A stretch of DNA of 64,000 nt from positions 1,054,001 through 1,118,000 of the forward strand of contig CP007494.1 of NCBI GenBank assembly GCA_000612485.1, read 5' to 3'. The notes under the pieces were generated by a model. The model worked only from the letters and a program-made list of their open reading frames with translations, made no database searches and was not told where the DNA came from. Source of the DNA: Bordetella holmesii ATCC 51541. Its GTDB lineage: Bacteria; Pseudomonadota; Gammaproteobacteria; Burkholderiales; Burkholderiaceae_B. Below, in pieces: positions 20,483 through 29,829 of this stretch (positions are counted from its first letter, which is position 1; every line of letters begins with the position of its first letter). The translations under genes were made by a program, and so were the position numbers.

Positions 20483-21616
20483 ATGACTGCCGCTCCTATC
20501 TCGGTAATTGCATCGGCCAACCGCTTGGTGGCCAAAGTTGGCTCTTCTCTCGTCACCAATGAAGGCCGTGGTCTGGACCGCGTAGCGGTCAGCCATTGGG
20601 CTGCCCAGATCGCAGGCTTGCACAAGCAGGGACGGCAAGTGGTGCTCGTCTCCAGTGGCGCGATCGCCGAAGGCATGGCCCGCCTGGGCTGGCGCAAACG
20701 CCCGTCGGTCATGCACGAGCTGCAGGCTGCCGCCGCCGTGGGGCAGATGGGTTTGTGCCAGGCCTACGAGGCTGCCTTCGCCGAGCATGGCCTGCGCACC
20801 GCACAGATCCTGCTCACGCACGAGGATATGGCCGACCGCCGTCGCTATCTGAACGCTCGCTCCACCCTGTTTGCGCTGCTGCGCATGGGTGTGGTGCCCA
20901 TCGTCAACGAAAACGACACCGTGGTCACCGACGAGATACGTCTGGGCGATAACGACACCCTGGGCGCGCTGGTCACCAACCTTATTGAAGCCGATTCGCT
21001 CATCATCCTGACCGATCAACGTGGACTGTATGAGGCCGACCCGCGCAAGCATCCCGACGCGCGCTTCATTTCTCATGCATCGGCGGGCGACGCGGCGCTG
21101 GAATCCATGGCCGGCGGCGCGGGCAGCGGCGTGGGCACCGGCGGCATGCTGACCAAGATCCTGGCAGCCAAACGCGCCGCCCACAGCGGCGCGCACACTG
21201 TCATCGCCTCCGGGCGTGAACGCGACGTGCTGACACGGCTGGCGCAGGGCGAATGCATCGGCACCGAGCTGCAGGCCAGCCTGCCCGTCTGGTCGGCGCG
21301 CAAGCAATGGATGGCGGACCATCTGCGCCTGCGCGGGCGCCTGGTGCTGGACGACGGCGCGGTACGCGCTCTGCTTAACGAAGGCAAAAGCCTTCTGCCC
21401 ATTGGCGTGACCGAGGTGCAGGGCGAGTTCGAGCGCGGAGATGTCGTCGCCTGCGTGGATGCCGTGGGCCGCGAATGCGCGCGCGGCCTGGTCAATTACT
21501 CATCGTCGGACACGCGCCGCATCATGCGCCATCCTTCGTCGCAGATCGCTGCGATTCTGGGCGACATGACCGACCCTGAGCTCGTGCATCGCGACAACTT
21601 GGTGATCACCGAGTAA
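20483..21616 (+). CDS. proB: glutamate 5-kinase
   Basis: The 377-residue enzyme phosphorylates glutamate in the first step of proline synthesis. The amino-acid-kinase domain (about 1-260) has [31 protein letters not shown] and [10 protein letters not shown]-terminal PUA domain (about 285-365; [25 protein letters not shown]) is present as in full-length ProB. It follows obgE in the same direction; proA is not adjacent. Confidence 0.97.
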   Translation: MTAAPISVIASANRLVAKVGSSLVTNEGRGLDRVAVSHWAAQIAGLHKQGRQVVLVSSGAIAEGMARLGWRKRPSVMHELQAAAAVGQMGLCQAYEAAFAEHGLRTAQILLTHEDMADRRRYLNARSTLFALLRMGVVPIVNENDTVVTDEIRLGDNDTLGALVTNLIEADSLIILTDQRGLYEADPRKHPDARFISHASAGDAALESMAGGAGSGVGTGGMLTKILAAKRAAHSGAHTVIASGRERDVLTRLAQGECIGTELQASLPVWSARKQWMADHLRLRGRLVLDDGAVRALLNEGKSLLPIGVTEVQGEFERGDVVACVDAVGRECARGLVNYSSSDTRRIMRHPSSQIAAILGDMTDPELVHRDNLVITE

Positions 21617-21636
21617 GCCCTCAACAGTCACACGCC

Positions 21637-22407
21637 TCAGGGATGTTCGGTCAGCTCCGCCAGAAAGATATAGCCCCAATGCCTGACCGCATGCAGGGGT
21701 AGATCGACCCCTGCTCTGCGCGCCTTGCTGCGCAGCCGTGAAACCAGCACGTCCATGTGCCGGGATTGCATGCCCTGGGCATTGGCGCCCCGCCTGACGC
21801 AACAGCCTGGCGAGGAGAACAGGCGGGCCAGAAACCGACCTTCTATGGGCGTCAGGGGTAAGGTGACGCCGTAAGGCCCGAACAGCGTGCGCCGTGTATC
21901 ACTCAGGCTCCAGCCTCTGGACAGCCCCTGGCCGCGCGATCGCCGTGCCGCATCGACCACCGCCAGCAACTCGGCTGCCAACCAGGGCCCGCCCGTCTCG
22001 GCCAGGCTGAAGCAAATATCGGCACCGGCCTTCAGCGCGGCGATACGCAGGCCTGGCGCGACATCGCCATACTGCACCGCCACACATACGCCCTGGCCAC
22101 GCCCTTTCACCAGTCTGATAATGCGCGTAACACTGGCCGTACCGGCCGCACCGCTGCGCACCAGAAGCACGTCCGGCGTAAATTCGCCCAGCTTGTGCTC
22201 CCAGTCATCGTCCAGGCTCAGACGGTAGACCTGCCAGCCTCCACGGCGAAAGGCGGTTTCAAGGTGGTCCTGGTCGCTGGCGGACAGTACCGCGCCCTGG
22301 CAATTGATCAACGCCAGCAACGGGACCTTGGGCCCGCGGCCTTCCGCGCTGTTCAACTTCCAGAATGCTGGCTGCCCTTCATCCAGATCTCGAAAAGATT
22401 GCATCAT
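21637..22407 (-). CDS. winged-helix regulator with degenerate receiver-like domain
   Basis: The 256-residue protein ends in an OmpR/PhoB-type winged-helix DNA-binding domain (about 155-250; YGVTLPLTPIEGRFLARLFSSPGCCVRR, then SRHMDVLVSRLRSKARRAG). Its N-terminal half (about 28-145) has the strand/helix rhythm of a receiver, with DVLLVRSGAAG at the expected phosphorylation strand, but the usual acidic cluster and the phospho-aspartate are missing. No sensor kinase is adjacent. It diverges from an XRE gene across an 88-bp region with an inverted repeat. Function unknown; phosphorylation-independent regulation is inferred. Confidence 0.7.
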   Translation of the reverse strand: MMQSFRDLDEGQPAFWKLNSAEGRGPKVPLLALINCQGAVLSASDQDHLETAFRRGGWQVYRLSLDDDWEHKLGEFTPDVLLVRSGAAGTASVTRIIRLVKGRGQGVCVAVQYGDVAPGLRIAALKAGADICFSLAETGGPWLAAELLAVVDAARRSRGQGLSRGWSLSDTRRTLFGPYGVTLPLTPIEGRFLARLFSSPGCCVRRGANAQGMQSRHMDVLVSRLRSKARRAGVDLPLHAVRHWGYIFLAELTEHP

Positions 22408-22435
22408 GGTGGGTGGATTCCAGTGACATTATCTG

Positions 22436-22470
22436 AACCACATAAGTGGTTTAATTAATCACCAAAGTAA
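22436..22470 (+). promoter_or_regulatory. Candidate operator between the winged-helix and XRE genes
   Basis: A perfect inverted repeat AACCAC-ATAA-GTGGTT lies at 22436-22451, followed by TAATTAATCACCAAAGTAA (22452-22470). A similar stretch, TAATTTGAGCACCAAGGTAA, lies at 22989-23008 before the second XRE gene. The shared block suggests a duplicated promoter/operator unit, perhaps bound by the XRE proteins themselves. Confidence 0.5.
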
Positions 22471-22495
22471 TTTAATCCCACGATTCAATCAGCCT

Positions 22496-22909
22496 GTGAA
22501 GACTTTTTCAGACCGATTGAGACAGGCACGTGCATTGCGGGGTTACACCCAGCAGGATCTCGCTCGCGCATGTGGTTTGTCGCAAAGCGCCATCGGCAGC
22601 TACGAAACCAGTCAGCGGTTGAGCAGCCGGTCCGTGCGGCGCCTGGCCATGGCGTTGAACGTCAGCCTGGACTGGCTCGAGATGGGCCGCGGCCCGATGG
22701 ACCCTGGCACCTCGCTGGCTGAACCCGCCCCCGAACCCGCCGACCATGTCGCGGCCTGGCCTTTCCGTACAGTAACCCCGGCACACATCGCTTCGCTGTC
22801 CAAACGGGACCAGCGACTGCTGGAAAACACTGTCCGAAGCTTCATCGAAGCCTGTCAGGCAGATCCCGGCAACCCGCCCCGCCCCGCAAAACCCAAAAAA
22901 CCCCGCTGA
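22496..22909 (+). CDS. XRE-family helix-turn-helix protein, first paralogue
   Basis: The 137-residue protein starts at a GTG and has an N-terminal Cro/C1-type HTH (about 4-60; FSDRLRQARALRGYTQQDLARACGLSQSAIGSYET), then a proline-rich linker and a short helical C-terminus (SLSKRDQRLLENTVRSFIEACQ). The layout matches small repressors that dimerise by the C-terminal helix. A paralogue with the same domain order starts at 23034, about 125 bp beyond its stop. The target is unknown; an upstream inverted repeat could be its operator. Confidence 0.8.
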   Translation: MKTFSDRLRQARALRGYTQQDLARACGLSQSAIGSYETSQRLSSRSVRRLAMALNVSLDWLEMGRGPMDPGTSLAEPAPEPADHVAAWPFRTVTPAHIASLSKRDQRLLENTVRSFIEACQADPGNPPRPAKPKKPR

Positions 22910-23033
22910 TCCGAGGACCCGCCGGCTCTCGCCTCTACACTGCGTCCGCCTCACGCGCGCTTCCCGCCCCACAGATCACGTATGTGCTTAATTTGAGCAC
23001 CAAGGTAAGCGCAGCTCACGCTTCAATCCCGCC

Positions 23034-23407
23034 GTGAACACCTTTTCAGACAGATTGAGAGAAGCTCGCGTATTACGGGGTTACACGCAACAGGCGCTGG
23101 CCCGCGTTGCTGGCCTGTCGCAAAGCGCCATCGCCAGCTATGAAAGCGACCGCAGACACAGCAGCCGGGCGTCGCGCCGGCTGGCGCGCGCCCTCCAGGT
23201 CCAGCGCGACTGGCTCGAGACCGGCAAGGCCCACGCGACATCGAAACGCCACCCCAACTGCATGAGCCCGGGCCGCCCTTGCACGCGCTGCATCCGCGCG
23301 ATCAATTCATTCTGGACCGCTTGGTCCACGCTTATATCAGCGCCTGTCTGGAGTGGCCGCTCGAAGAGGCCTCCATGAAAAAGCCCGCCGGCAAGGGCGG
23401 GCTTTGA
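23034..23407 (+). pseudogene. XRE-family helix-turn-helix protein, second paralogue, frameshifted
   Basis: From the GTG at 23034 the HTH (FSDRLREARVLRGYTQQALARVAGLSQSAIASYES) closely matches the gene at 22496. After WLETGK (near 23228) the paralogy jumps to another frame: the shifted frame reads GPRDIETPPQLHEPG and then LHPRDQFILDRLVHAYISACLE, equivalent to the C-terminal helix of the first copy, and ends at TGA 23405-23407. Restoring one G in AAGGCCC would join the two parts into about 124 codons. The current frame runs to 23378 with an unrelated tail. DNA binding may survive while the dimerisation tail is lost. Confidence 0.75.
23378..23405 (-). terminator. Rho-independent terminator of the SecD-like lipoprotein gene
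   Basis: AAAGCCCGCC (23380-23389) pairs with GGCGGGCTTT (23396-23405); on the minus strand a T5 run follows the stem. It overlaps the end of the convergent XRE pseudogene. Confidence 0.85.
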
Positions 23408-23426
23408 TGCGGCAGACCGCGCGGCC

Positions 23427-23999
23427 TTAGCGCTTGGCGTCCGGCACGGTTGCCGGTGCCGGTGCCGGTGCTGCAGCAGGCTGGGCATCGCCCCGGATCT
23501 TGGCCGCAATGGCAGCCGCCGCATTGGCGGTGGGCACGCCAAAGGCCAGCACGCCCTTGTTCAGCGGCTCGGCAATGCGCGGCGCGGCGATGAGTTCGCG
23601 GTCAATGACCAGCACGAGCATCTTGCCGACATTCTGGGTGCTGACATCGGTCAGCTTGCGGGTGCCGGCTTCGCTAAACCGCAGCCCGACGAAATTTTGG
23701 CCTTGGCGGTCCACCAGAGCCTGGGCTTCGGTCAGATCCGCGCGCGTGAGCACGGGAGCGCGCTGCAGGTACAGGGTACCGTCGGAGACCTTGACCGGCG
23801 TCAGTGAAGGATCGGCGTCCGTCGAGGCGATATAGAACTCGACCGCAGACGCGGTGGCTGGTGCCTGAGCCGAGGCCGCGGCATCGGGTTGGCCATTGGC
23901 ATTGGCAGTCTTGTCCGCACCCTTGGGAGCTGCGCATCCGGCCAGCGCCAGGACAGCGATCAGCGCTGCCGGTGCAAGTTTACGCATAGTCAGTTGCAT
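23427..23999 (-). CDS. lipoprotein with SecD P1-head-like domain
   Basis: The protein of about 190 residues begins MQLTMRKLAPAALIAVLALA with lipobox LAGC, so it should be a lipidated envelope protein. After an Ala/Pro-rich linker, residues ~55-170 resemble the periplasmic P1 head of SecD: PVLTRADLTEAQALVDRQG, FVGLRFSEAGTRKLTDVSTQNVGKMLVLVIDRELIAAPRI. There are no TM helices beyond the signal and no SecF partner, so it is not a translocase subunit. Its role is unknown. I chose the ATG at 23999 for its AAGGAA ribosome site; the open frame begins upstream. An Ala-Pro repeat tail closes the protein. Confidence 0.78.
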   Translation of the reverse strand: MQLTMRKLAPAALIAVLALAGCAAPKGADKTANANGQPDAAASAQAPATASAVEFYIASTDADPSLTPVKVSDGTLYLQRAPVLTRADLTEAQALVDRQGQNFVGLRFSEAGTRKLTDVSTQNVGKMLVLVIDRELIAAPRIAEPLNKGVLAFGVPTANAAAAIAAKIRGDAQPAAAPAPAPATVPDAKR

Positions 24000-24141
24000 A
24001 GTGGATTCCTTCTGAGGTTGGCTTGCGTACCAGGGCAGGGGCTTCCCCTGGCTCGTGAACAAAGTTTACAGGGCCATATTACGCGGCTTCACGCCGGACT
24101 GCTTCCAGATGTAAAGAGCCAATACGGCCTATACTCCGGGT

Positions 24142-26207
<2,066 letters not shown>

Positions 26208-26229
26208 GCGGTGCGATGACTTCATGCAA

Positions 26230-26258
26230 GCCGCTCACGTCAGTGAGCGGTTTTTTTT
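26230..26258 (+). terminator. thiC terminator, T-tract used as IS target
   Basis: CCGCTCAC pairs with GTGAGCGG (26231-26250), followed by T8 (26251-26258). The IS1001-like element starts at the next base, so the insertion duplicated the T-tract and left this terminator whole. Confidence 0.93.
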
Positions 26259-27564
26259 GGTTCATCGCGGAATAGCGTGGAGCCGTGCTTGATTGCCGTT
26301 ACGCTTGATCCTTGATTTTTCAAGGATCAAGGCCGGGATCATGCTGGACCGCAAGACGATCGAGAGGTTGGGTGGGTGGGAAGGTTATCGGGTGGAGCGG
26401 GTCGTGTGGCCTGAAGGTGAGAGCCGGACGGTCACGATTTACCTGAAGCCTTCAGCGCGAACGATGCACTGCGAGCACTGCGGCAACCGATGTCGGCAGG
26501 TGCATGAGACGACCACGCGCCGGGTGCGGGATCTGCCGCTAATGGCGCTGCGAGTGACGCTGGTAGTGCCGCGTCGGCGGGTCTGGTGCGAGCAGTGCGG
26601 TGGACCGCATCTGGAGAGGCTGAGCTGGCTGGGCCGTTACCAGCGAGTGACCGACCGGCTGGCCGAGGCGGTCAGCCAGTTGCTTGAGTCCAGCAACATT
26701 CTGGCCGTGGCGCGCTTCTTCCAACTGGGTTGGCACACGGTCAAGGCGCTGGACAAGGCCCTGCTGCGACGGGCGATCCAAGAGCCGGACTGGAGCCAGA
26801 TCCACTACCTAGCGATGGACGAGTTCGCTCTACACAAGGGCCATCGTTATGCCACGGTCGTTGTCGATCCGATCCGCCGTCAGGTGCTATGGATCGGTGA
26901 TGGCCGCTCGCGCGAGACGGCCAGAGCCTTCTTCGAACAACTGCCAACAGGAGTTGCCCAGCAGATCCGGGCCGTAGCGATCGACATGACGACGGCCTAT
27001 GAGCTGGAGATCCAGGCCAACTGCCCCAACGCCGAGATCGTCTACGACCTGTTCCACGTCGTGGCCAAGTACGGCCGTGAAGTGATAGACCGGGTGCGTG
27101 TAGACCAAGCGAACCAGTTGCGGCACGACAAGCCGGCCCGCCGGGTGATCAAGTCCAGTCGCTGGCTACTGCTGCGCAATCGCAAAAACCTCGATCCGTG
27201 CCAATCGGTAAAGTTGGACGAGTTGCTCCAGGCCAACCAGCCCTTGCTCACCGCTTATCTGATGCGCGATGAGCTCAAACAGCTGTGGTTCTACCAACAC
27301 CCCGGCTACGCCCGCCAGGCATGGGATCACTGGCTGCAACAGGCTCAGGGCAGCGGCATCGCCGCCTTGGCTCACTTCGCGCTCAAGCTAAAAGCCTATC
27401 TGCACGGGATTCTGTCTCGCTGTCGCCACCGGCTCAACACCAGCATCGTCGAGGGCATCAACAACACCATCAAAGTCATCAAGCGCCGCGCCTACGGCTA
27501 CCGCGATCAGGAGTACTTCTTCCTCAAGATCCGGTCTGCATTCCCCGGTATTCCTCGATGAACC
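26259..27564 (+). mobile_element. IS1001-like element (ISL3 family), copy 1
   Basis: The element is 1306 bp, the length known for IS1001. Terminal repeats begin GGTTCATCGCGGAATAGCG on the left and GGTTCATCGAGGAATACCG on the right complement. It is flanked by T8 on the left and T7 on the right, an 8-bp target duplication with one T lost or miscounted. It carries one intact transposase. Comparison with the second copy shows three base differences in the transposase gene, all silent. Confidence 0.95.
26341..27561 (+). CDS. ISL3-family transposase (IS1001-like), copy 1
   Basis: The 406-residue transposase begins MLDRKTIERLGGWEGYRV. An N-terminal zinc-binding region (CEHCGNRC then CEQCGG) is followed by an HTH and the ISL3 DDE domain with LAMDEFALHKGHRYATVVVD, AIDMTTAYELEIQANCPNAEIVYDLFHVV and a late GINNTIKVIKRRAYGYRD. 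The length and sequence type match IS1001 of Bordetella. I prefer the ATG at 26341 to the earlier in-frame start at 26293. The frame is complete. Confidence 0.96.
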   Translation: MLDRKTIERLGGWEGYRVERVVWPEGESRTVTIYLKPSARTMHCEHCGNRCRQVHETTTRRVRDLPLMALRVTLVVPRRRVWCEQCGGPHLERLSWLGRYQRVTDRLAEAVSQLLESSNILAVARFFQLGWHTVKALDKALLRRAIQEPDWSQIHYLAMDEFALHKGHRYATVVVDPIRRQVLWIGDGRSRETARAFFEQLPTGVAQQIRAVAIDMTTAYELEIQANCPNAEIVYDLFHVVAKYGREVIDRVRVDQANQLRHDKPARRVIKSSRWLLLRNRKNLDPCQSVKLDELLQANQPLLTAYLMRDELKQLWFYQHPGYARQAWDHWLQQAQGSGIAALAHFALKLKAYLHGILSRCRHRLNTSIVEGINNTIKVIKRRAYGYRDQEYFFLKIRSAFPGIPR

Positions 27565-27918
27565 TTTTTTTCGGCCTGCCAACCCGTGCAGTGCACCAGC
27601 CAGCATCAGCAAGCCCACCATGATGCACACCCAGAAAATCCAGGCGGCCGTGCTGATCGCCCCCGAAAGCCCTCCTGTCAGGGGCAGCACCGCATTGGCT
27701 GCCTGCGCAAAATCCAGCAACGTCTGCCGCATGCTCTCGACCCAGGGCTGCGGCATCATGGGATAGAACCAACCCGGCTCCGGCGGCTCGGTGTCGGCCG
27801 GCAGGCTGGCCACGGCAATGGCGTAGAGCATCGCGTCCGTCACGCGCAGCAGCAGCCAAATCAACAGCGTCCACATCCCGGCCAGCGCCGCGAAGGACAG
27901 CCAGATTATCTTTTTCAT
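27388..27918 (-). CDS. small membrane protein of unknown function, C-terminus replaced by IS sequence
   Basis: From the ATG at 27918 (MKKIIWLSFAALAGMW) the native part is 118 residues, with TM segments at about 4-26 and 90-112 and a Pro/Trp-rich loop between. The frame then enters the IS1001-like element at 27564 and runs 58 further residues (SSRNTGECRP and onward) to a stop at 27388. Joining the sequence across the element at the T-tract gives GRKKTAH and a stop inside the thiC terminator hairpin, so the insertion cost only three native residues but added a long foreign tail. I do not recognise the family. Confidence 0.72.
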   Translation of the reverse strand: MKKIIWLSFAALAGMWTLLIWLLLRVTDAMLYAIAVASLPADTEPPEPGWFYPMMPQPWVESMRQTLLDFAQAANAVLPLTGGLSGAISTAAWIFWVCIMVGLLMLAGALHGLAGRKKGSSRNTGECRPDLEEEVLLIAVAVGAALDDFDGVVDALDDAGVEPVATARQNPVQIGF

Positions 27919-27989
27919 GTCAGCTCCTGCAAACGAGCCAGCATAGCGCGATGCACAGCCGGCAACATGGTCCTCCAACGGCAGCCATA

Positions 27990-28883
27990 CTACGAAAAAA
28001 CCGACGTTTTGGCCTCGGCAAGGATACGCTGCACCAGGGGATGCTGCTGCCCGCGCCGGTTACGAATGGCGTGAATGTCCTCGCGAACCTCTTCGCAGCG
28101 GCCCAACGGCCGCAAGCCGTTGAGCAGCCGCGCATCCTCGCCACCCATGCGGCTAAGAGGGAAGACTCCGAGGCCACGCGCAGCGAAAACGGCCATCAGC
28201 GCACTGTCTTCGAACTCTCCGACGATCTGGGGCACGATACCCTGTGCCTCGAACCAACGGTCCAAGGTCTGGCGCAAGACCGAGTGTCCTGTGGGCAGAA
28301 GAACAGGCAGACGCGCCAAGACGGCGGGGAAAGCCGCCACATCAGCCCTACGCACCCACCGTGCCGGCCCATACCAGTCCACGGGCGAAGAAATCAACCG
28401 TTCGCTAATCAGTCGCAAATTGGGGTTGGCCGGCGCACCCTGCCCGGTCAGGACCAGGTCCAGATGGTGACGGGCAAGTTCGCCCAGCAATTCGTTGACC
28501 TCGCCATCGTGACAGGTCAGGCGCAGATCCGGTGTATCCAGAACCGGGCCCAACAAGGCATGTACCGCCAGCTTGGAAATCCCATCGGACAAGCCTATCG
28601 CCAGGCGCATCATCGGCCGGGTGGCCGCAGCGCGCACGTCGTCAGAGAGCTGCTGCCCGATCTGAAAGATTTCTTCGGCGCGCGCAAAAGCGGCCTCACC
28701 GGCCTCGGTCAGGGTCACGCCTCGCCCGGCAGGTTTGAGCAATTGATGCCCCAGGCTGCGCTCGAGTTCGCGCACCTGGGCGCTGATGGTCTGGATGGCC
28801 ATATCCAACCGCTCCGCCGCGCGAGCGAAGCCGCCCTCTTTGGCCACGGCCCAGAAATAGTACAGATGGCGATAGTTGAGCAT
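27990..28883 (-). CDS. LysR-family transcriptional regulator (NhaR-like)
   Basis: The 297-residue protein begins MLNYRHLYYFWAVAKEGGFARAAERLDMAIQTISAQVRELE, a LysR winged HTH whose HLYYFW start and QTISAQ recognition helix resemble NhaR, the sodium/proton antiporter activator. The C-terminal effector domain spans ~95-290. It diverges from the TerC-family gene at 28985 with a 101-bp gap and may regulate it, though this is only positional. The NhaR link is by N-terminal similarity and needs confirmation. Confidence 0.85.
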   Translation of the reverse strand: MLNYRHLYYFWAVAKEGGFARAAERLDMAIQTISAQVRELERSLGHQLLKPAGRGVTLTEAGEAAFARAEEIFQIGQQLSDDVRAAATRPMMRLAIGLSDGISKLAVHALLGPVLDTPDLRLTCHDGEVNELLGELARHHLDLVLTGQGAPANPNLRLISERLISSPVDWYGPARWVRRADVAAFPAVLARLPVLLPTGHSVLRQTLDRWFEAQGIVPQIVGEFEDSALMAVFAARGLGVFPLSRMGGEDARLLNGLRPLGRCEEVREDIHAIRNRRGQQHPLVQRILAEAKTSVFS

Positions 28884-28984
28884 GGTATTTACTTCGGTTT
28901 TTCCGAACCATAGCTCAAATTCAAGCTGATTTATAGAGAGGGCGTGCGCCTGGAAGATGACAACCTTCTTAGACGAGGTAACGC

Positions 28985-29782
28985 ATGGACGCCTTGATGA
29001 CTTTCTTTTTGAACGATTTTCTGGGCACGCCGGTATGGAGCTGGCTGCTCTTTCTGGGCGTGGTCGTGGCCCTGCTTGCCTTTGACCTGGGTGTGCTGCA
29101 CAAAGAGGAACGCGAAATCGGGGTACGTGAGAGCCTGCTGCTGTCGGCCGGCTACATCGCGGCGGCGCTCCTCTTCGGCAGCTGGATATGGTGGCAGATG
29201 GGCGCCGATAGTGGCATGGCCTACTACACCGGCTTTCTCATCGAGAAGTCGCTGTCCATGGACAACGTCTTTGTCATTGCGCTGATCTTCACTTACTTCG
29301 CCATCCCCCGTATCTATCAACACCGCGTGTTGTTCTGGGGCATTCTGGGCGTGATCATCCTGCGAGCCATCATGATCGGCCTGGGCACAGCCCTGGTAAG
29401 CCAGTTCGGGTGGGTGATGTATGTGTTCGGCGCGTTCCTGATCTACACCGGCTTGAAGATGTGGCGCATGGTCGATGACACGCCCGACATCGAGAACAAT
29501 GCGATTCTGAAGTTCCTCAAGCGCTGCATGCGCGTGACCGACGGTTTGCGCGGAAGTGCTTTCACGGTGGTGGAAACCGATCCTGTCACGCAGCGCAACG
29601 TCCGTTTTGCCACGCCGCTGTTGCTGGCGCTGGTGCTGGTCTTCATCGGTGGCAAGATTTTCCTGCACGGCCTGGTGGGCAAGGTGCCGGCGACGTTCTC
29701 CCTGTCGGTGACCTTCGGTCTGATCGCGGCAGGCATTCTCTACTCGCTGTGGCGTACCCGCAAGGAGACACCTGCCAGCTAA
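28985..29782 (+). CDS. TerC-family membrane protein with internal in-frame deletion
   Basis: The 265-residue frame is a TerC/Alx-type integral membrane protein (metal export or tellurite-resistance family): LLAFDLGVLHKEEREIGVRESLLLS, then EKSLSMDNVFVIALIFTYFAIP with the first conserved Asp. Family members read LLLALVLV, then about 60 residues with the second metal-binding motif (D-L-x-F-A-x-D-S), then ALVLVFIGGK. Here the two ALVLV segments are merged (residues ~213-220, near 29621-29642), so that block, including the second Asp motif and TM helices, is gone. The frame stays open, but function is probably lost. Confidence 0.82.
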   Translation: MDALMTFFLNDFLGTPVWSWLLFLGVVVALLAFDLGVLHKEEREIGVRESLLLSAGYIAAALLFGSWIWWQMGADSGMAYYTGFLIEKSLSMDNVFVIALIFTYFAIPRIYQHRVLFWGILGVIILRAIMIGLGTALVSQFGWVMYVFGAFLIYTGLKMWRMVDDTPDIENNAILKFLKRCMRVTDGLRGSAFTVVETDPVTQRNVRFATPLLLALVLVFIGGKIFLHGLVGKVPATFSLSVTFGLIAAGILYSLWRTRKETPAS

Positions 29783-29787
29783 CACAT

Positions 29788-29821
29788 CTCCGGGGCCCCC
29801 GTATTCAGGGCGGCCCCGGAG
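29788..29821. terminator. Hairpin between TerC-family and dehydrogenase genes
   Basis: CTCCGGGGCC (29788-29797) pairs with GGCCCCGGAG (29812-29821) between two convergent genes. The T-tract is weak on both strands, so it may act as a bidirectional terminator with limited efficiency. Confidence 0.55.
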
Positions 29822-29829
29822 TTGCCCCC

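Noticed and set aside
22496..23407. Tandem XRE genes as a toxin-antitoxin or phage repressor module
   Set aside because: No toxin-like, integrase or structural phage gene is in the neighbourhood, and both genes are the same family; a paralogous duplication is simpler.
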